64,000 nucleotides of DNA from JACCZX01 sp963801035 (lineage in GTDB: Bacteria > Pseudomonadota > Gammaproteobacteria > Burkholderiales > Burkholderiaceae_F). The first letter of the stretch is position 1; the number at the start of each line of letters is the position of its first letter. Positions 42,998 to 51,034 of this stretch are shown here, piece after piece. The stretch is from positions 364,594-428,593 of the forward strand of contig CAWDDF010000009.1 of assembly GCA_963801035.1 (NCBI GenBank). Direction: 5' to 3'. The notes under the pieces were generated by a model. That model had not been told where the DNA came from, made no database searches, and was given only the letters and a program-made list of their open reading frames with translations. The position numbers and the translations under genes were made by a program.

Positions 42998-44456
42998 ATG
43001 ACACAAGTCACCGAGCACATGCAGCCCCTGAAAAACGCGGCGAGTGGTTCGCGGCGCATCCGCTCGATCAGCGAACTTCCTGGCCCGCGCGGGCTGCCGC
43101 TTCTTGGCAACATGCTGCAGCTCGAGACAAGCCGGTGGCACACGATCCTTAATACGTGGGCCGATGCGTTCGGACCGATGTATCGGTATCGCATCCTCAA
43201 TCGAGATGCAGTGGTGATCGCAGACGCGAGTTTGATCAATGAGGTGCTGCGCAATCGCCCGGAGGGCTTTCGGCGCGCCAGACGAATGCAGGCCATCGTC
43301 CTGGAGCTTGGCGTCGACGGCGTCTTCAATGCCGAAGGTGCCAAATGGCGACGCCAGCGCAAGCTGGCGATGCTTGCGTTGAACACCAACCATCTGCGTG
43401 AATTCTTTTCACGGCTGGAAGTGGTGACGGCGCGGCTGCAACGGCGCTGGGAACGGGCGGCCGTCGGCCGGTCAAACAGTCGACGCATCCGGTGATTTAA
43501 GGCGCTTCACCGTCGACGTGACAAGCAGCCTCGCGTTTGCCACCGACCTCAATACGCTTGAGACCGAGGGCGATGTCATCCAGCAGCATCTGGACAAGAT
43601 TTTCCCGGCGATTGCGCGCCGCTTGTTTGCTCCCATTCCATACTGGCGCTGGTTCAAGCTCCGCGCTGATCGCGAGCTTGATGCTGCGATAAAGCAGGTG
43701 CACGAATTGGTCAACCGGCTGGTCGCTGATGCGCGCAAGCGCGTTGCAACCGATAGCAGCGATACGACGCCAAGTAACTTCCTCGATGCGATGGTTTCAG
43801 GTCAAGGTGACGGCACTGCAGCGTTCACCGATTCCGAGGTCGTTGGCAATGCGCTGACGATGCTGCTCGCCGGCGAAGACACCACATCGAACACGCTTGC
43901 ATGGATGATGCATCTGATGACGCAGCATCCCGCCGTGCAGACAAGGATGCAGGAGGAGGCTGATCGCGTACTTGGATCTGCCAAGCGGCCGCCGGATTAC
44001 GCGAGTACAGGCGAGCTCCATTACATCGAAGCCGTCGCGCAAGAAACGATGCGGCTCAAGCCGGTCGCTCCCTTTCTTTGGGTTGAGCCCACCGAGGACA
44101 TCGTGATAGGCGACGTGCACGTGCCCAAGGGCAACGCGGTCAATGTGCTGACAGGGCACGTCGCAACGGCCGCCGACAACTTCACCGACTCCAAATCGTT
44201 TCGCCCGGAACGCTGGCTCGAGGCAGCGGGCCGCAGCAGCGATGGCCACAACACCCAGGCGTTTCTGCCGTTTGGCGCAGGTCCGCGCTTCTGTCCTGGA
44301 CGTCACCTCGCGATGCTGGAGATCAAGATGGTGGCCGCAATGCTTTGCCGAAACTTCGACCTTTCACGCGCGCCCGATTCGCCGCGCACCGAAGAAGTGT
44401 TTTCTTTCACGATGATGCCAAGCAGTGTGCAGGTCAGGTTGCGTCAGCGCTCATGA
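42998..44456 (+). CDS. cytochrome P450, one frameshift in sequence
   Basis: About 485 residues after correction. N-terminal part: SELPGPRGLPLLGNMLQLET and FGPMYRYRILNRDAVVIADA, ending near WERAAVGRS. An extra base at about 43465-43477 shifts the frame to TVDASGDLRRFTVDVTSSLA and the body LTMLLAGEDTTSNTLAWMMH (I-helix oxygen-binding threonine). EAVAQETMRLKPVAPFLWVE (ExxR) and the heme-thiolate FGAGPRFCPGRHLAMLEIKM (Cys codon at 44292) follow. It is a soluble bacterial P450 of the CYP102-like fatty-acid type by overall pattern, but no reductase or ferredoxin is adjacent. Substrate unknown. Confidence 0.88.
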
Positions 44457-44816
44457 CTCGAACGCCTTGATCGTCCCTAGCGCAACCGCCTGCACCAACA
44501 CGATCGCCACGCACCCGGCGACCACACCGGCCAGCAGATTGCGCCGCGTAACAGCGAAGTAGATCACCAAGGCACAAGCGGTCGCACCAAGTCGCTCAAG
44601 CAGGCTGGTGGATGCCAGCACGCCAACGGGTGCAATCAGCATTCGCGCCACCAGCCCCGCAATCATCGCAAGCGCCACGCACGCCATCCAACTCAACACC
44701 TCACCATTCGGATCGAGCCGACCCGCCACTGCAACGCCGAGCGCGCGCCAAAGATAGGTGCCAGCCGCGCATGCGAGGATCAGCACCCAAAGCTCCGTCG
44801 TGCCAACGTTGATCAC
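44451..44816 (-). CDS. azlD: AzlD branched-chain amino acid exporter small subunit
   Basis: 121 residues from GTG 44816, which overlaps the azlC stop (GTGA), fixing the start; the open frame to 44888 lies inside azlC. Four membrane segments (LWVLILACAAGTYLWRALGV, WMACVALAMIAGLVARMLIA, GATACALVIYFAVTRRNLLA, CVAIVLVQAVALGTI) match AzlD. It works with AzlC to export branched-chain or aromatic amino acids and analogues. Confidence 0.85.
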   Translation of the reverse strand: MINVGTTELWVLILACAAGTYLWRALGVAVAGRLDPNGEVLSWMACVALAMIAGLVARMLIAPVGVLASTSLLERLGATACALVIYFAVTRRNLLAGVVAGCVAIVLVQAVALGTIKAFES

Positions 44817-45538
44817 GCGCGGCGTCTCCAGCGGTGCAAAGCGTAAGCGGCACTGCCGCCGACAAGCCCAGCCGCAAGCAAGCTCCACTGCGGGGCGAGC
44901 GCATAGGCAACGGGTCCCGTAATGGCACCCGCAACAAGCGCGAGGCGTCCGAGTGCTGCCTTCGTTTCACCGGTGAGGATCAGCAGAAAGTAGATCGGAT
45001 TCATGAACACCAGGCCAAGCTTGACGAGTTCACTCATCTGCCCCGCAAGGAAATATCCGACTGCGCTCGCGACCGCGCATGCGATCCAGCAGAACAATGC
45101 GAAGCCCAGGAAGTACGGCAATCGCTGTTCAGCCGGCAGTTGCGGAACCCGGTTAACCGCTGCGACCCATCCCGTCATCGCGAGAAGGTGCGCAGACGCG
45201 TACATGTGCCAGCTCGAATAGCGGTGATGCCGCATCATCGATGCCAGCACCGCCGTCATCGGCAGAAACCGTGAAGCCGACAGACTGACCGCGACAACGA
45301 TCAGTACGAACTGCGCGTCCACCGCATGCATCTCGAGCATGATCAGTTGGCCGGGTAGCGCCCAGATCACCAGCACCGAAGCGACGATCAACAGCAGCGG
45401 AAAGTCAAACCCCGAAGCCAGCGCGCCGTAGCCGACATATCCCGCGGCGAGTACGGCGATCGGAGCTCCTAACGCGTCGCGCGCGCCTGCCATCAGCGAG
45501 GCGCGCGAAGTCGGGTACCCAGTCGTCGGTTCTTCCAT
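44813..45538 (-). CDS. azlC: AzlC branched-chain amino acid exporter large subunit
   Basis: 241 residues. SLMAGARDALGAPIAVLAAG, YVGYGALASGFDFPLLLIVA, LPGQLIMLEMHAVDAQFVLI, VAVSLSASRFLPMTAVLASM are the AzlC signature. It is coupled to azlD by GTGA. The first gene of a two-gene leftward operon. Confidence 0.9.
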   Translation of the reverse strand: MEEPTTGYPTSRASLMAGARDALGAPIAVLAAGYVGYGALASGFDFPLLLIVASVLVIWALPGQLIMLEMHAVDAQFVLIVVAVSLSASRFLPMTAVLASMMRHHRYSSWHMYASAHLLAMTGWVAAVNRVPQLPAEQRLPYFLGFALFCWIACAVASAVGYFLAGQMSELVKLGLVFMNPIYFLLILTGETKAALGRLALVAGAITGPVAYALAPQWSLLAAGLVGGSAAYALHRWRRRA

Positions 45539-45669
45539 GTTCTGTTGCGGATGCTATAGGCATCCTGACTCGGCTGATGCCTGTGTCGAGCTGTTACGCA
45601 ACCGCGTCGGCTTGTCTTAGCGCGTGATCGCGAGCATCCTCAACGCCTAGCGACGAACTTCTCGCTCGA

Positions 45670-46722
45670 ATGAACTGCATAGCTTCTCGCATATTCCGCT
45701 CGATCGCGGCTGCGGCAATACTGATCGGTACTTCTGCTGGGGCGGCCGCCCAGTCTCCGGATGGAAAGGCGCTGGCCGCTGAGCTGTTCACGTATCTGGG
45801 CCTTGATCAGACAAAGCGAGGCCAGCTGCAGGCCGGCGAGGTTGTGCATAACGGTCTTTCGAAGGCCGAGCGGCTTCCCGAAGAGATTGTCGCGGCGGGC
45901 GCGATGCTGATCGTCAAGGCGCCCAACGCTGCAGCAGTGGTTGATGCCTTTCTCCATTCCGAAACCTTCGAGCGCATTTTTCAGGTTCGCCGGCAGCAAG
46001 CTCTGCAGGGAGGTCGAGTTGAGCTTGCTGCCTTTAGCACGCTGCCAACACCAGACGCCGGCCAACTGCGGGACATTGTCAAAGCGCCCGCGCGCTACCT
46101 GAATCTGAGCAAGAGCGAAGCTGAGAGCCTGAAGTCGCTCGGGACGACGACAGACGATCTGCAGGCTCGATTCCGTACGAGCTTTGGCCAGATCCTGTCT
46201 GCCCGGCTGCATGAGTTTGTGAAGCGCGGTCTGGCAGGAGTGCAGCCGTATGTGCGTGACAACGGCAACGTCGTCAATCCCGCCGCAGAACTGGGCAACG
46301 CGATACGCAGCCTCGCATTTCTTTCGGATGAGTTCCCCGGTTTCGTAGACGCGCTCGGGAAGCCTTCGGGCGCGAGTTCAGCACTGCTCCAAAACTACTA
46401 CTGGATGCAGCGTCCGGCGGATAAGGAAAACGTTCTGACTTTGTCCGTAGAGTACCGGCAGAAGCAAGCCAAGGCTGCCGTTGGCGCGGACGTGCACTTT
46501 TACGCTTCCCGCGACTACAACAGCATGATCACGGTGATCGGAGTGGTGCCGTACGGCGCAGATTGGATGGTCTTCGCGCTCAACCACACCTTCACCGATC
46601 AGGTCACCGGCTTCGGGTCCAGCGTCAGACGCGCGGTCGGTCGCGATCTCGTGGCGACCGAACTTGGGAAGCAGCTTGCGGAAACGCGCCGCCGGCTGGG
46701 AAGCGGTCCGGCGCAACGGTAG
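45670..46722 (+). CDS. hypothetical exported protein of 350 residues
   Basis: Signal peptide IFRSIAAAAILIGTSAGAAA with a cleavage site after about residue 27. The mature part is mixed alpha/beta with no recognised domain: LAAELFTYLGLDQTKRGQLQ, EEIVAAGAMLIVKAPNAAAV, GVQPYVRDNGNVVNPAAELG, LNHTFTDQVTGFGSSVRRAV. It appears to be a periplasmic or outer-membrane-associated protein. It precedes an ABC exporter by about 70 bp on the same strand, so a shared transcript is possible. Family unknown to me. Confidence 0.75.
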   Translation: MNCIASRIFRSIAAAAILIGTSAGAAAQSPDGKALAAELFTYLGLDQTKRGQLQAGEVVHNGLSKAERLPEEIVAAGAMLIVKAPNAAAVVDAFLHSETFERIFQVRRQQALQGGRVELAAFSTLPTPDAGQLRDIVKAPARYLNLSKSEAESLKSLGTTTDDLQARFRTSFGQILSARLHEFVKRGLAGVQPYVRDNGNVVNPAAELGNAIRSLAFLSDEFPGFVDALGKPSGASSALLQNYYWMQRPADKENVLTLSVEYRQKQAKAAVGADVHFYASRDYNSMITVIGVVPYGADWMVFALNHTFTDQVTGFGSSVRRAVGRDLVATELGKQLAETRRRLGSGPAQR

Positions 46723-46794
46723 GCGTGCCTCGGCCGCGGTTCATATGACGACGAGCTTTGGCTGGTGGCCACCGTGCTTCGGCACAATCCCCGA

Positions 46795-48678
46795 ATGTCG
46801 AGCGTCAATCCAATGCACGGCCGCGATCGGTTGCGCGACCCGCCTCCCCAACCGCTGCGCGCCCGCCTCGGCGCTTTACGCAATCTCCCGCCATTTCTAA
46901 AGCTTGTCTGGCAGACCAGCCCTGCGCTGACGCTCGGCCAGGGCGCGCTGCGCATCGTGCGCGCGCTGCTGCCCGTCATCACGCTCTACATCGGCAAGCT
47001 GATCATCGACGAAGTCGTGTTGCTCGCCGGCACGCCACATCCTAACGACACGCTGCGCGAATGGATCGATAGCGGCGCGCTCGATCGCATCGGCTGGCTG
47101 CTCGGACTTGAGTTCGCACTGGCGGTTGTCTCTGACTTGCTCGGTCGCTTCATTTCGCTGTTCGACTCGCTGCTGTCCGAGCGCTTCAGCAACGAAACCA
47201 GCTTGCGGTTGATGGAGCATGCCGCGACGCTCGACCTCGAAGACTTCGAAGACAGCGAGCTGCAGGATCGTCTGCAGCGTGCACGTCAGCAGGCCGCCGG
47301 GCGCAGCGGACTGATCGGGCAGCTATTCGGACAGGCGCAGAACGTCATCACGATCGTCAGCTTCGCCGCCGGCCTGCTCGTCTTCGCACCTTGGCTGATC
47401 GTGCTGCTGGCAATCGCGCTGATTCCCGCATTCATCGGCGAGACGCATTTCAACGCGCAAAGCTATTCGCTCAACTTCGCGTGGACGCCCGAGCGGCGCG
47501 AGCTCGATTACGTGCGGCAAACCGGCGCCAGCGTCGAGACCGCAAAGGAAGTGAAGATCTTCGGCCTGAATGCGTTCCTGATCGAGCGCTACCGCACACT
47601 CTCGGAGCGCTTCTTCGCCGCTAACAAGGTGCTCGCGATCCGGCGCGCCGGCTGGGGCGGTGTGCTGGCCGCGATCGGCACGCTCGCCTACTACATCGCA
47701 TACGCCTACATCGTGTGGCGAACGCTGCGCGGTGACTTCTCGATCGGCGACCTGACGTTTCTCGCCGGCTCGTTCATGCGCCTGCGCAATCTGCTGGAGA
47801 ACCTGCTGATCGGCTTCTCGCAGGTCGCGGGCCAGGCGCTGTATCTCGACGATCTGTTTTCGTTCTTCGAGATCCAGCCCGAGATCGTGCCGCCGGAAAA
47901 TCCAAGGCCATTTCCGGTGCCGATCCAGCACGGCTTCGTGTTCGAGAACGTCGGCTTCCGCTATCCCGGCGCCGAGCGCTGGGCCGTGCGCAACCTGAAC
48001 TTCGAGCTGCGCGCCGGCGAAATCCTCGCGTTGGTGGGCGAGAACGGCGCCGGCAAGACCACGTTGGTCAAGCTGCTCGCGCGCCTCTACGATCCGGACG
48101 AAGGCCGCATCCTGCTCGACGGGCACGACCTGCGCGAATACGACCTATTCGCGCTGCGCGCCAACATCGGCGTCATCTTTCAGGACTTCATGCGCTACAG
48201 CTTCACCGCCGCCGACAACATCGCCGTCGGCCGCATCGAAGCGCGCGACGATCGCGCGCGCATCGTCGAGTCAGCCGAGCGCAGCCTGGCCGATGAAGTC
48301 ATCCGCAAGCTGCCCGACCAATACGACCAGCTGCTCGGCAAGCGCTTTCGCACCGGCATTGATCTCTCCGGCGGCGAGTGGCAGAAGGTCGCCATCGCGC
48401 GCGCCTACATGCGCGACGCGCAGCTGCTGATCCTTGACGAGCCGACCGCCGCGCTCGATGCGCGCGCCGAGTACGAAGTGTTCGAGCGCTTCAAGGAGCT
48501 AAGTCGCGGCAAGACCGTCGTGTTGATCTCGCACCGCTTCTCCAGCGTCCGCATGGCCGATCGCATCGTCGTGTTGAAAGACGGCACCGTCGAAGCAGAA
48601 GGCACGCATGCGGAGCTGCTGCAGCAGCGAGGGCGTTATGCGGAGTTGTTTGAACTGCAAGCGGCTGGGTATCGGTAG
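46795..48678 (+). CDS. ABC exporter, fused membrane and ATPase domains
   Basis: 627 residues from ATG 46795 (MSSVNPMHGRDRLRDPPPQP); GTG 46765 would add 10. An N-terminal six-helix membrane domain (LLPVITLYIGKLIIDEVVLL, FALAVVSDLLGRFISLFDSL, LLVFAPWLIVLLAIALIPAF) is followed by an ATPase with Walker A GENGAGKTTLVK near residue 415, signature LSGGEWQKVAIARA near 522, Walker B LLILDEPTAAL near 543, and the H-loop ISHRFSSVRMADRI. A half-transporter forming a homodimer, of the lipid/drug exporter type. Substrate unknown. A clear terminator follows at 48738. Confidence 0.9.
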   Translation: MSSVNPMHGRDRLRDPPPQPLRARLGALRNLPPFLKLVWQTSPALTLGQGALRIVRALLPVITLYIGKLIIDEVVLLAGTPHPNDTLREWIDSGALDRIGWLLGLEFALAVVSDLLGRFISLFDSLLSERFSNETSLRLMEHAATLDLEDFEDSELQDRLQRARQQAAGRSGLIGQLFGQAQNVITIVSFAAGLLVFAPWLIVLLAIALIPAFIGETHFNAQSYSLNFAWTPERRELDYVRQTGASVETAKEVKIFGLNAFLIERYRTLSERFFAANKVLAIRRAGWGGVLAAIGTLAYYIAYAYIVWRTLRGDFSIGDLTFLAGSFMRLRNLLENLLIGFSQVAGQALYLDDLFSFFEIQPEIVPPENPRPFPVPIQHGFVFENVGFRYPGAERWAVRNLNFELRAGEILALVGENGAGKTTLVKLLARLYDPDEGRILLDGHDLREYDLFALRANIGVIFQDFMRYSFTAADNIAVGRIEARDDRARIVESAERSLADEVIRKLPDQYDQLLGKRFRTGIDLSGGEWQKVAIARAYMRDAQLLILDEPTAALDARAEYEVFERFKELSRGKTVVLISHRFSSVRMADRIVVLKDGTVEAEGTHAELLQQRGRYAELFELQAAGYR

Positions 48679-48737
48679 CCAGGCGAGGTCGTTGGCGACG
48701 TCACGAGCGCTGAAAGAATTTATCGCTTAATAAAGAG

Positions 48738-48759
48738 GGGCCGGCAACGGCCCTTTTTT
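48738..48759 (+). terminator. intrinsic terminator after the ABC exporter gene
   Basis: GGGCCG (48738-48743), loop GCAA, CGGCCC (48748-48753), then six T residues (48754-48759). A perfect 6-bp GC stem plus T tract 60 bp after the ABC stop codon. Confidence 0.88.
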
Positions 48760-48791
48760 CGTCGCAGAAGTGCTCTACGCAAGCGCAGCGG

Positions 48792-49178
48792 TCAAACACG
48801 CGCATGCAAATGCATCGACAGTTCTTCAAGAGTCTCGGGCTCCACGGGTTTGACGAGGTGTCCGTCGAATCCTGCGTCTGAAGACTTGCGTCGGTCGTCC
48901 TCCTGGCCCCATCCGGTCACCGCGATCAGCGTCATCTGCGCACCCCACGCATGCTCGCGAATTCGACGGCACGCCTCGTATCCGTTCATTTTGGGCATGC
49001 CGAGATCGAGCAGCACCAATTGCGGACGGTATTCTTCAGCGAGCTGCAGGGCATTCTCCCCATCGTAGGCTCGTCGAACCTCGTGCCCCTTCAGTTGCAG
49101 CAGCGTCGAGAGGCTTTCGGCTGCGTCACGGTTGTCGTCCACGACAAGGATCTTCAATCGATGTGAAGTTAGCCCCAT
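48792..49178 (-). CDS. stand-alone CheY-like receiver, partial paralogue of the hybrid kinase
   Basis: 128 residues: acidic pocket DD at 14-15, phospho-acceptor Asp58 in LVLLDLGMPKMNG, Thr in AVTGWGQEDDRR and Lys109 in GHLVKP. No output domain. The sequence copies the receiver of the hybrid kinase at 51035-52699: the 3' 225 bp are about 96 percent identical, the rest about 80 percent. Upstream at 49213-49246 a 34-bp trace of the kinase ATPase domain remains (coding PGGRIALKA-like), so this gene arose by duplication followed by loss of the intervening segment. Start ATG 49178 is preferred; an open frame to 49250 is the fossil. Confidence 0.85.
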   Translation of the reverse strand: MGLTSHRLKILVVDDNRDAAESLSTLLQLKGHEVRRAYDGENALQLAEEYRPQLVLLDLGMPKMNGYEACRRIREHAWGAQMTLIAVTGWGQEDDRRKSSDAGFDGHLVKPVEPETLEELSMHLHARV

Positions 49179-49212
49179 CCTTACCGCTGGCCCGAGTGCG
49201 CATCGAGCGCCA

Positions 49213-49246
49213 AGATGCACGGCCTTCAGCGCTATCCGTCCTCCCG
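49213..49246 (-). repeat. 34-bp fossil of a histidine-kinase ATPase domain
   Basis: 30 of 34 bases match 51698-51731 inside the hybrid kinase gene (the segment coding for GGRIVLKAEH). In the kinase this motif lies about 300 bp from the receiver start; here only about 40 bp, so some 240 bp were deleted. The remaining 49247-49447 holds nothing else recognisable before the outer-membrane protein gene. Confidence 0.7.
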
Positions 49247-49447
49247 GCACTTATCGCGCTTCGATTCGTGGTGCGCCCGCGCACCTGCAGCGCAAGAACA
49301 TCACTCAGTCAAGTCATGCTCCTCCGTGAACTTGATCGCATAACGCTCAAGTCTTTGTGGCACTCGCCCAACATGTCGAGATTTGTATAGACGCGGCAGG
49401 CGTTATCCAGCACCGTCATGCCAGAAGGGATCACAGAAAGGAATTCG

Positions 49448-50035
49448 ATGAAACATGTGCTAACTGCCGCTCTGCTTGCTTCTTTATTCGTCTCGGGCGC
49501 GGCGCTTGCGCAGCCGGCCGGAGTCGCCCCGTATGTGGGCCCGTACGTGGGCGCGTCACTGCTGTACAACAACTACGAGACGGACAGCTGCCCGGGAGAT
49601 TGCGACAAGACCGATCTTGGCGGCAAGGTGTTCGGCGGTTTCATGTTCCTGCCCTATTTGGGTGCTGAACTAGCCTACGGCTCCCACGGGAAGGCCAAGC
49701 TCAATACCAACGTGGCGGGCGTCAACGTACTGGGCGAACTGAAGACCTCGGGGGTGACCGGATTTCTGGTGGCCCAGTATCCGGTAGAGAACTTCCGGAT
49801 TTTCGGCAAGCTCGGTTTCGCGTGGTTGGATAACGAAGTGAATCTCACTGTGCCAGGCGTGATTTCGGGCGATGACTCGGATACTTCGACCGAAATTGCA
49901 TATGGTCTTGGTGCGGCGTTCATGTTCAACAGAAATTTCGGCATCCGCGGCGAGTGGGAACGGCTGAGGTACAAGTGGGAAGGCAGAAAAGAGTCGCTGA
50001 ATGTGTTCTCGGTCGGCCTGCAGTACAACTTCTAA
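49448..50035 (+). CDS. outer-membrane beta-barrel protein (OmpA-like N-domain/porin family)
   Basis: 195 residues. Signal peptide VLTAALLASLFVSGAALAQP, then an 8-stranded barrel pattern of alternating hydrophobic residues: YVGPYVGASLLYNNYETD, KVFGGFMFLPYLGAELAYGS, FLVAQYPVENFRIFGKLGFA, YGLGAAFMFNRNFGIRGEWE, ending LQYNF with the terminal aromatic needed for BAM insertion. AGAAAGGAA lies upstream of ATG 49448. A terminator follows at 50055. Confidence 0.88.
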   Translation: MKHVLTAALLASLFVSGAALAQPAGVAPYVGPYVGASLLYNNYETDSCPGDCDKTDLGGKVFGGFMFLPYLGAELAYGSHGKAKLNTNVAGVNVLGELKTSGVTGFLVAQYPVENFRIFGKLGFAWLDNEVNLTVPGVISGDDSDTSTEIAYGLGAAFMFNRNFGIRGEWERLRYKWEGRKESLNVFSVGLQYNF

Positions 50036-50054
50036 GCTGTTCGGCGGCCGAAGG

Positions 50055-50076
50055 AACGGCCCTGCGGGGCCGTTTT
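50055..50076 (+). terminator. intrinsic terminator after the outer-membrane protein gene
   Basis: AACGGCCC (50055-50062), loop TGCG, GGGCCGTT (50067-50074), running into TT. A perfect 8-bp stem 20 bp after the stop; the T tract is short (the stem's last bases plus TT). Confidence 0.8.
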
Positions 50077-50170
50077 CATTGCTGCTCCTCGTTCTCCATC
50101 GGCGGTATCGACCGGCGGCACTGGCAGCACCGTCTCGGGAGTCAGCAGTACGGCGAAGCACGCCACGACG

Positions 50171-50992
50171 ATGGCTAATGGGGCGACGACAAAGCGCAAT
50201 CGCTGCTTGGAAAGCGAACGCGTGCTCTGGCTCGCCGTCTTGGACTATCTGCTGCTGAGCTACCACTTCGCCGCGCAGCACTTTGGCGTACTCAGTCTCT
50301 ACCGCGCACGCGCGGGACGAGCGTCGGAGAGGTCCACGCGACGACTCGATCGATGATTCGCTTTGATCGTCGGCGGCGGTTTCGTCGTGGTCGCAGAGGC
50401 CTTGGCCGGATCGATCGCCTTCCAGGATCGTTGGATCGATCCGTTGCTGGGAGCAGTCGGAGCCGATCTGTTTGCGCACACGCTGCGCGATGGAGGCATC
50501 GTCCTCGTCGTGATCCTGACCGCGCTTATGCTGCGCGTCGCCTACGTCCTTGGCGTTTCGGCCATGGTGCTCTTTGCCTTCCTCGCGCGAGACCCCTTTC
50601 TGTTCATTGTGCTGTGGAGCGTGCAGCACTGGAGCGCCGCGATGGGACTCACGTCGCTCGCCGCTTCCGGCGGTATCCAGGAGCCCGCCACGCAATGGCA
50701 GCGGTTGCTGGCGCCCATCAACCGACGCGGCTGGGCGGTGCTCGTCGTGCTCGCCCTTGTCTCCACCCTGCTGCTGCCGCTGCTCGAGGTGGAGGCCGTG
50801 GCCGATGAATTCGTCTACGCGGACCGCATCTACGGTGATGTGGCGTGGTGGCTGCGCTCGTCGCCCTTCGTGCCGGTGCTGCTAGCCCTGGGCTTCGCAA
50901 CCGGCTTCATTCACTACGTGCTGGACCGCGCTGCCTTTCGCTTCTCATCGCCCGACGTGAGGCTGGCAGCGCGCGGCTTGCCGCGGTCATAA
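50171..50992 (+). pseudogene. multi-pass membrane protein interrupted by an in-frame TGA
   Basis: From ATG 50171 the frame reads WLAVLDYLLLSYHFAAQHFG and VLSLYRARAGRASERSTRRL, meets TGA at 50354-50356 and continues in the same frame as FALIVGGGFVVVAEALAG, LVVILTALMLRVAYVLGVSA, MVLFAFLARDPFLFIVLWSV, QHWSAAMGLTSLAASGG and FIHYVLDRAAFRFSSPDVRL. The parts clearly belong together: CGA to TGA would explain the stop. Six or more membrane segments with recurring His (YHFAAQH, VQHW, IHYVLDR) suggest a metal- or cofactor-binding membrane protein, but I know no family. The true N-terminus may lie before 50171. A TTG at 50363 would allow a shortened product. The segment 50077-50170 shows no clear gene. 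Confidence 0.6.
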
Positions 50993-51034
50993 CTGTGTCC
51001 CTCCAGCGGCGAGTGGCGTGTCGCATGCACAGCG

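Noticed and set aside
50354..50356. TGA as a selenocysteine codon
   Set aside because: No SECIS-like hairpin can be seen downstream and the position follows Arg in a linker, not a redox motif.
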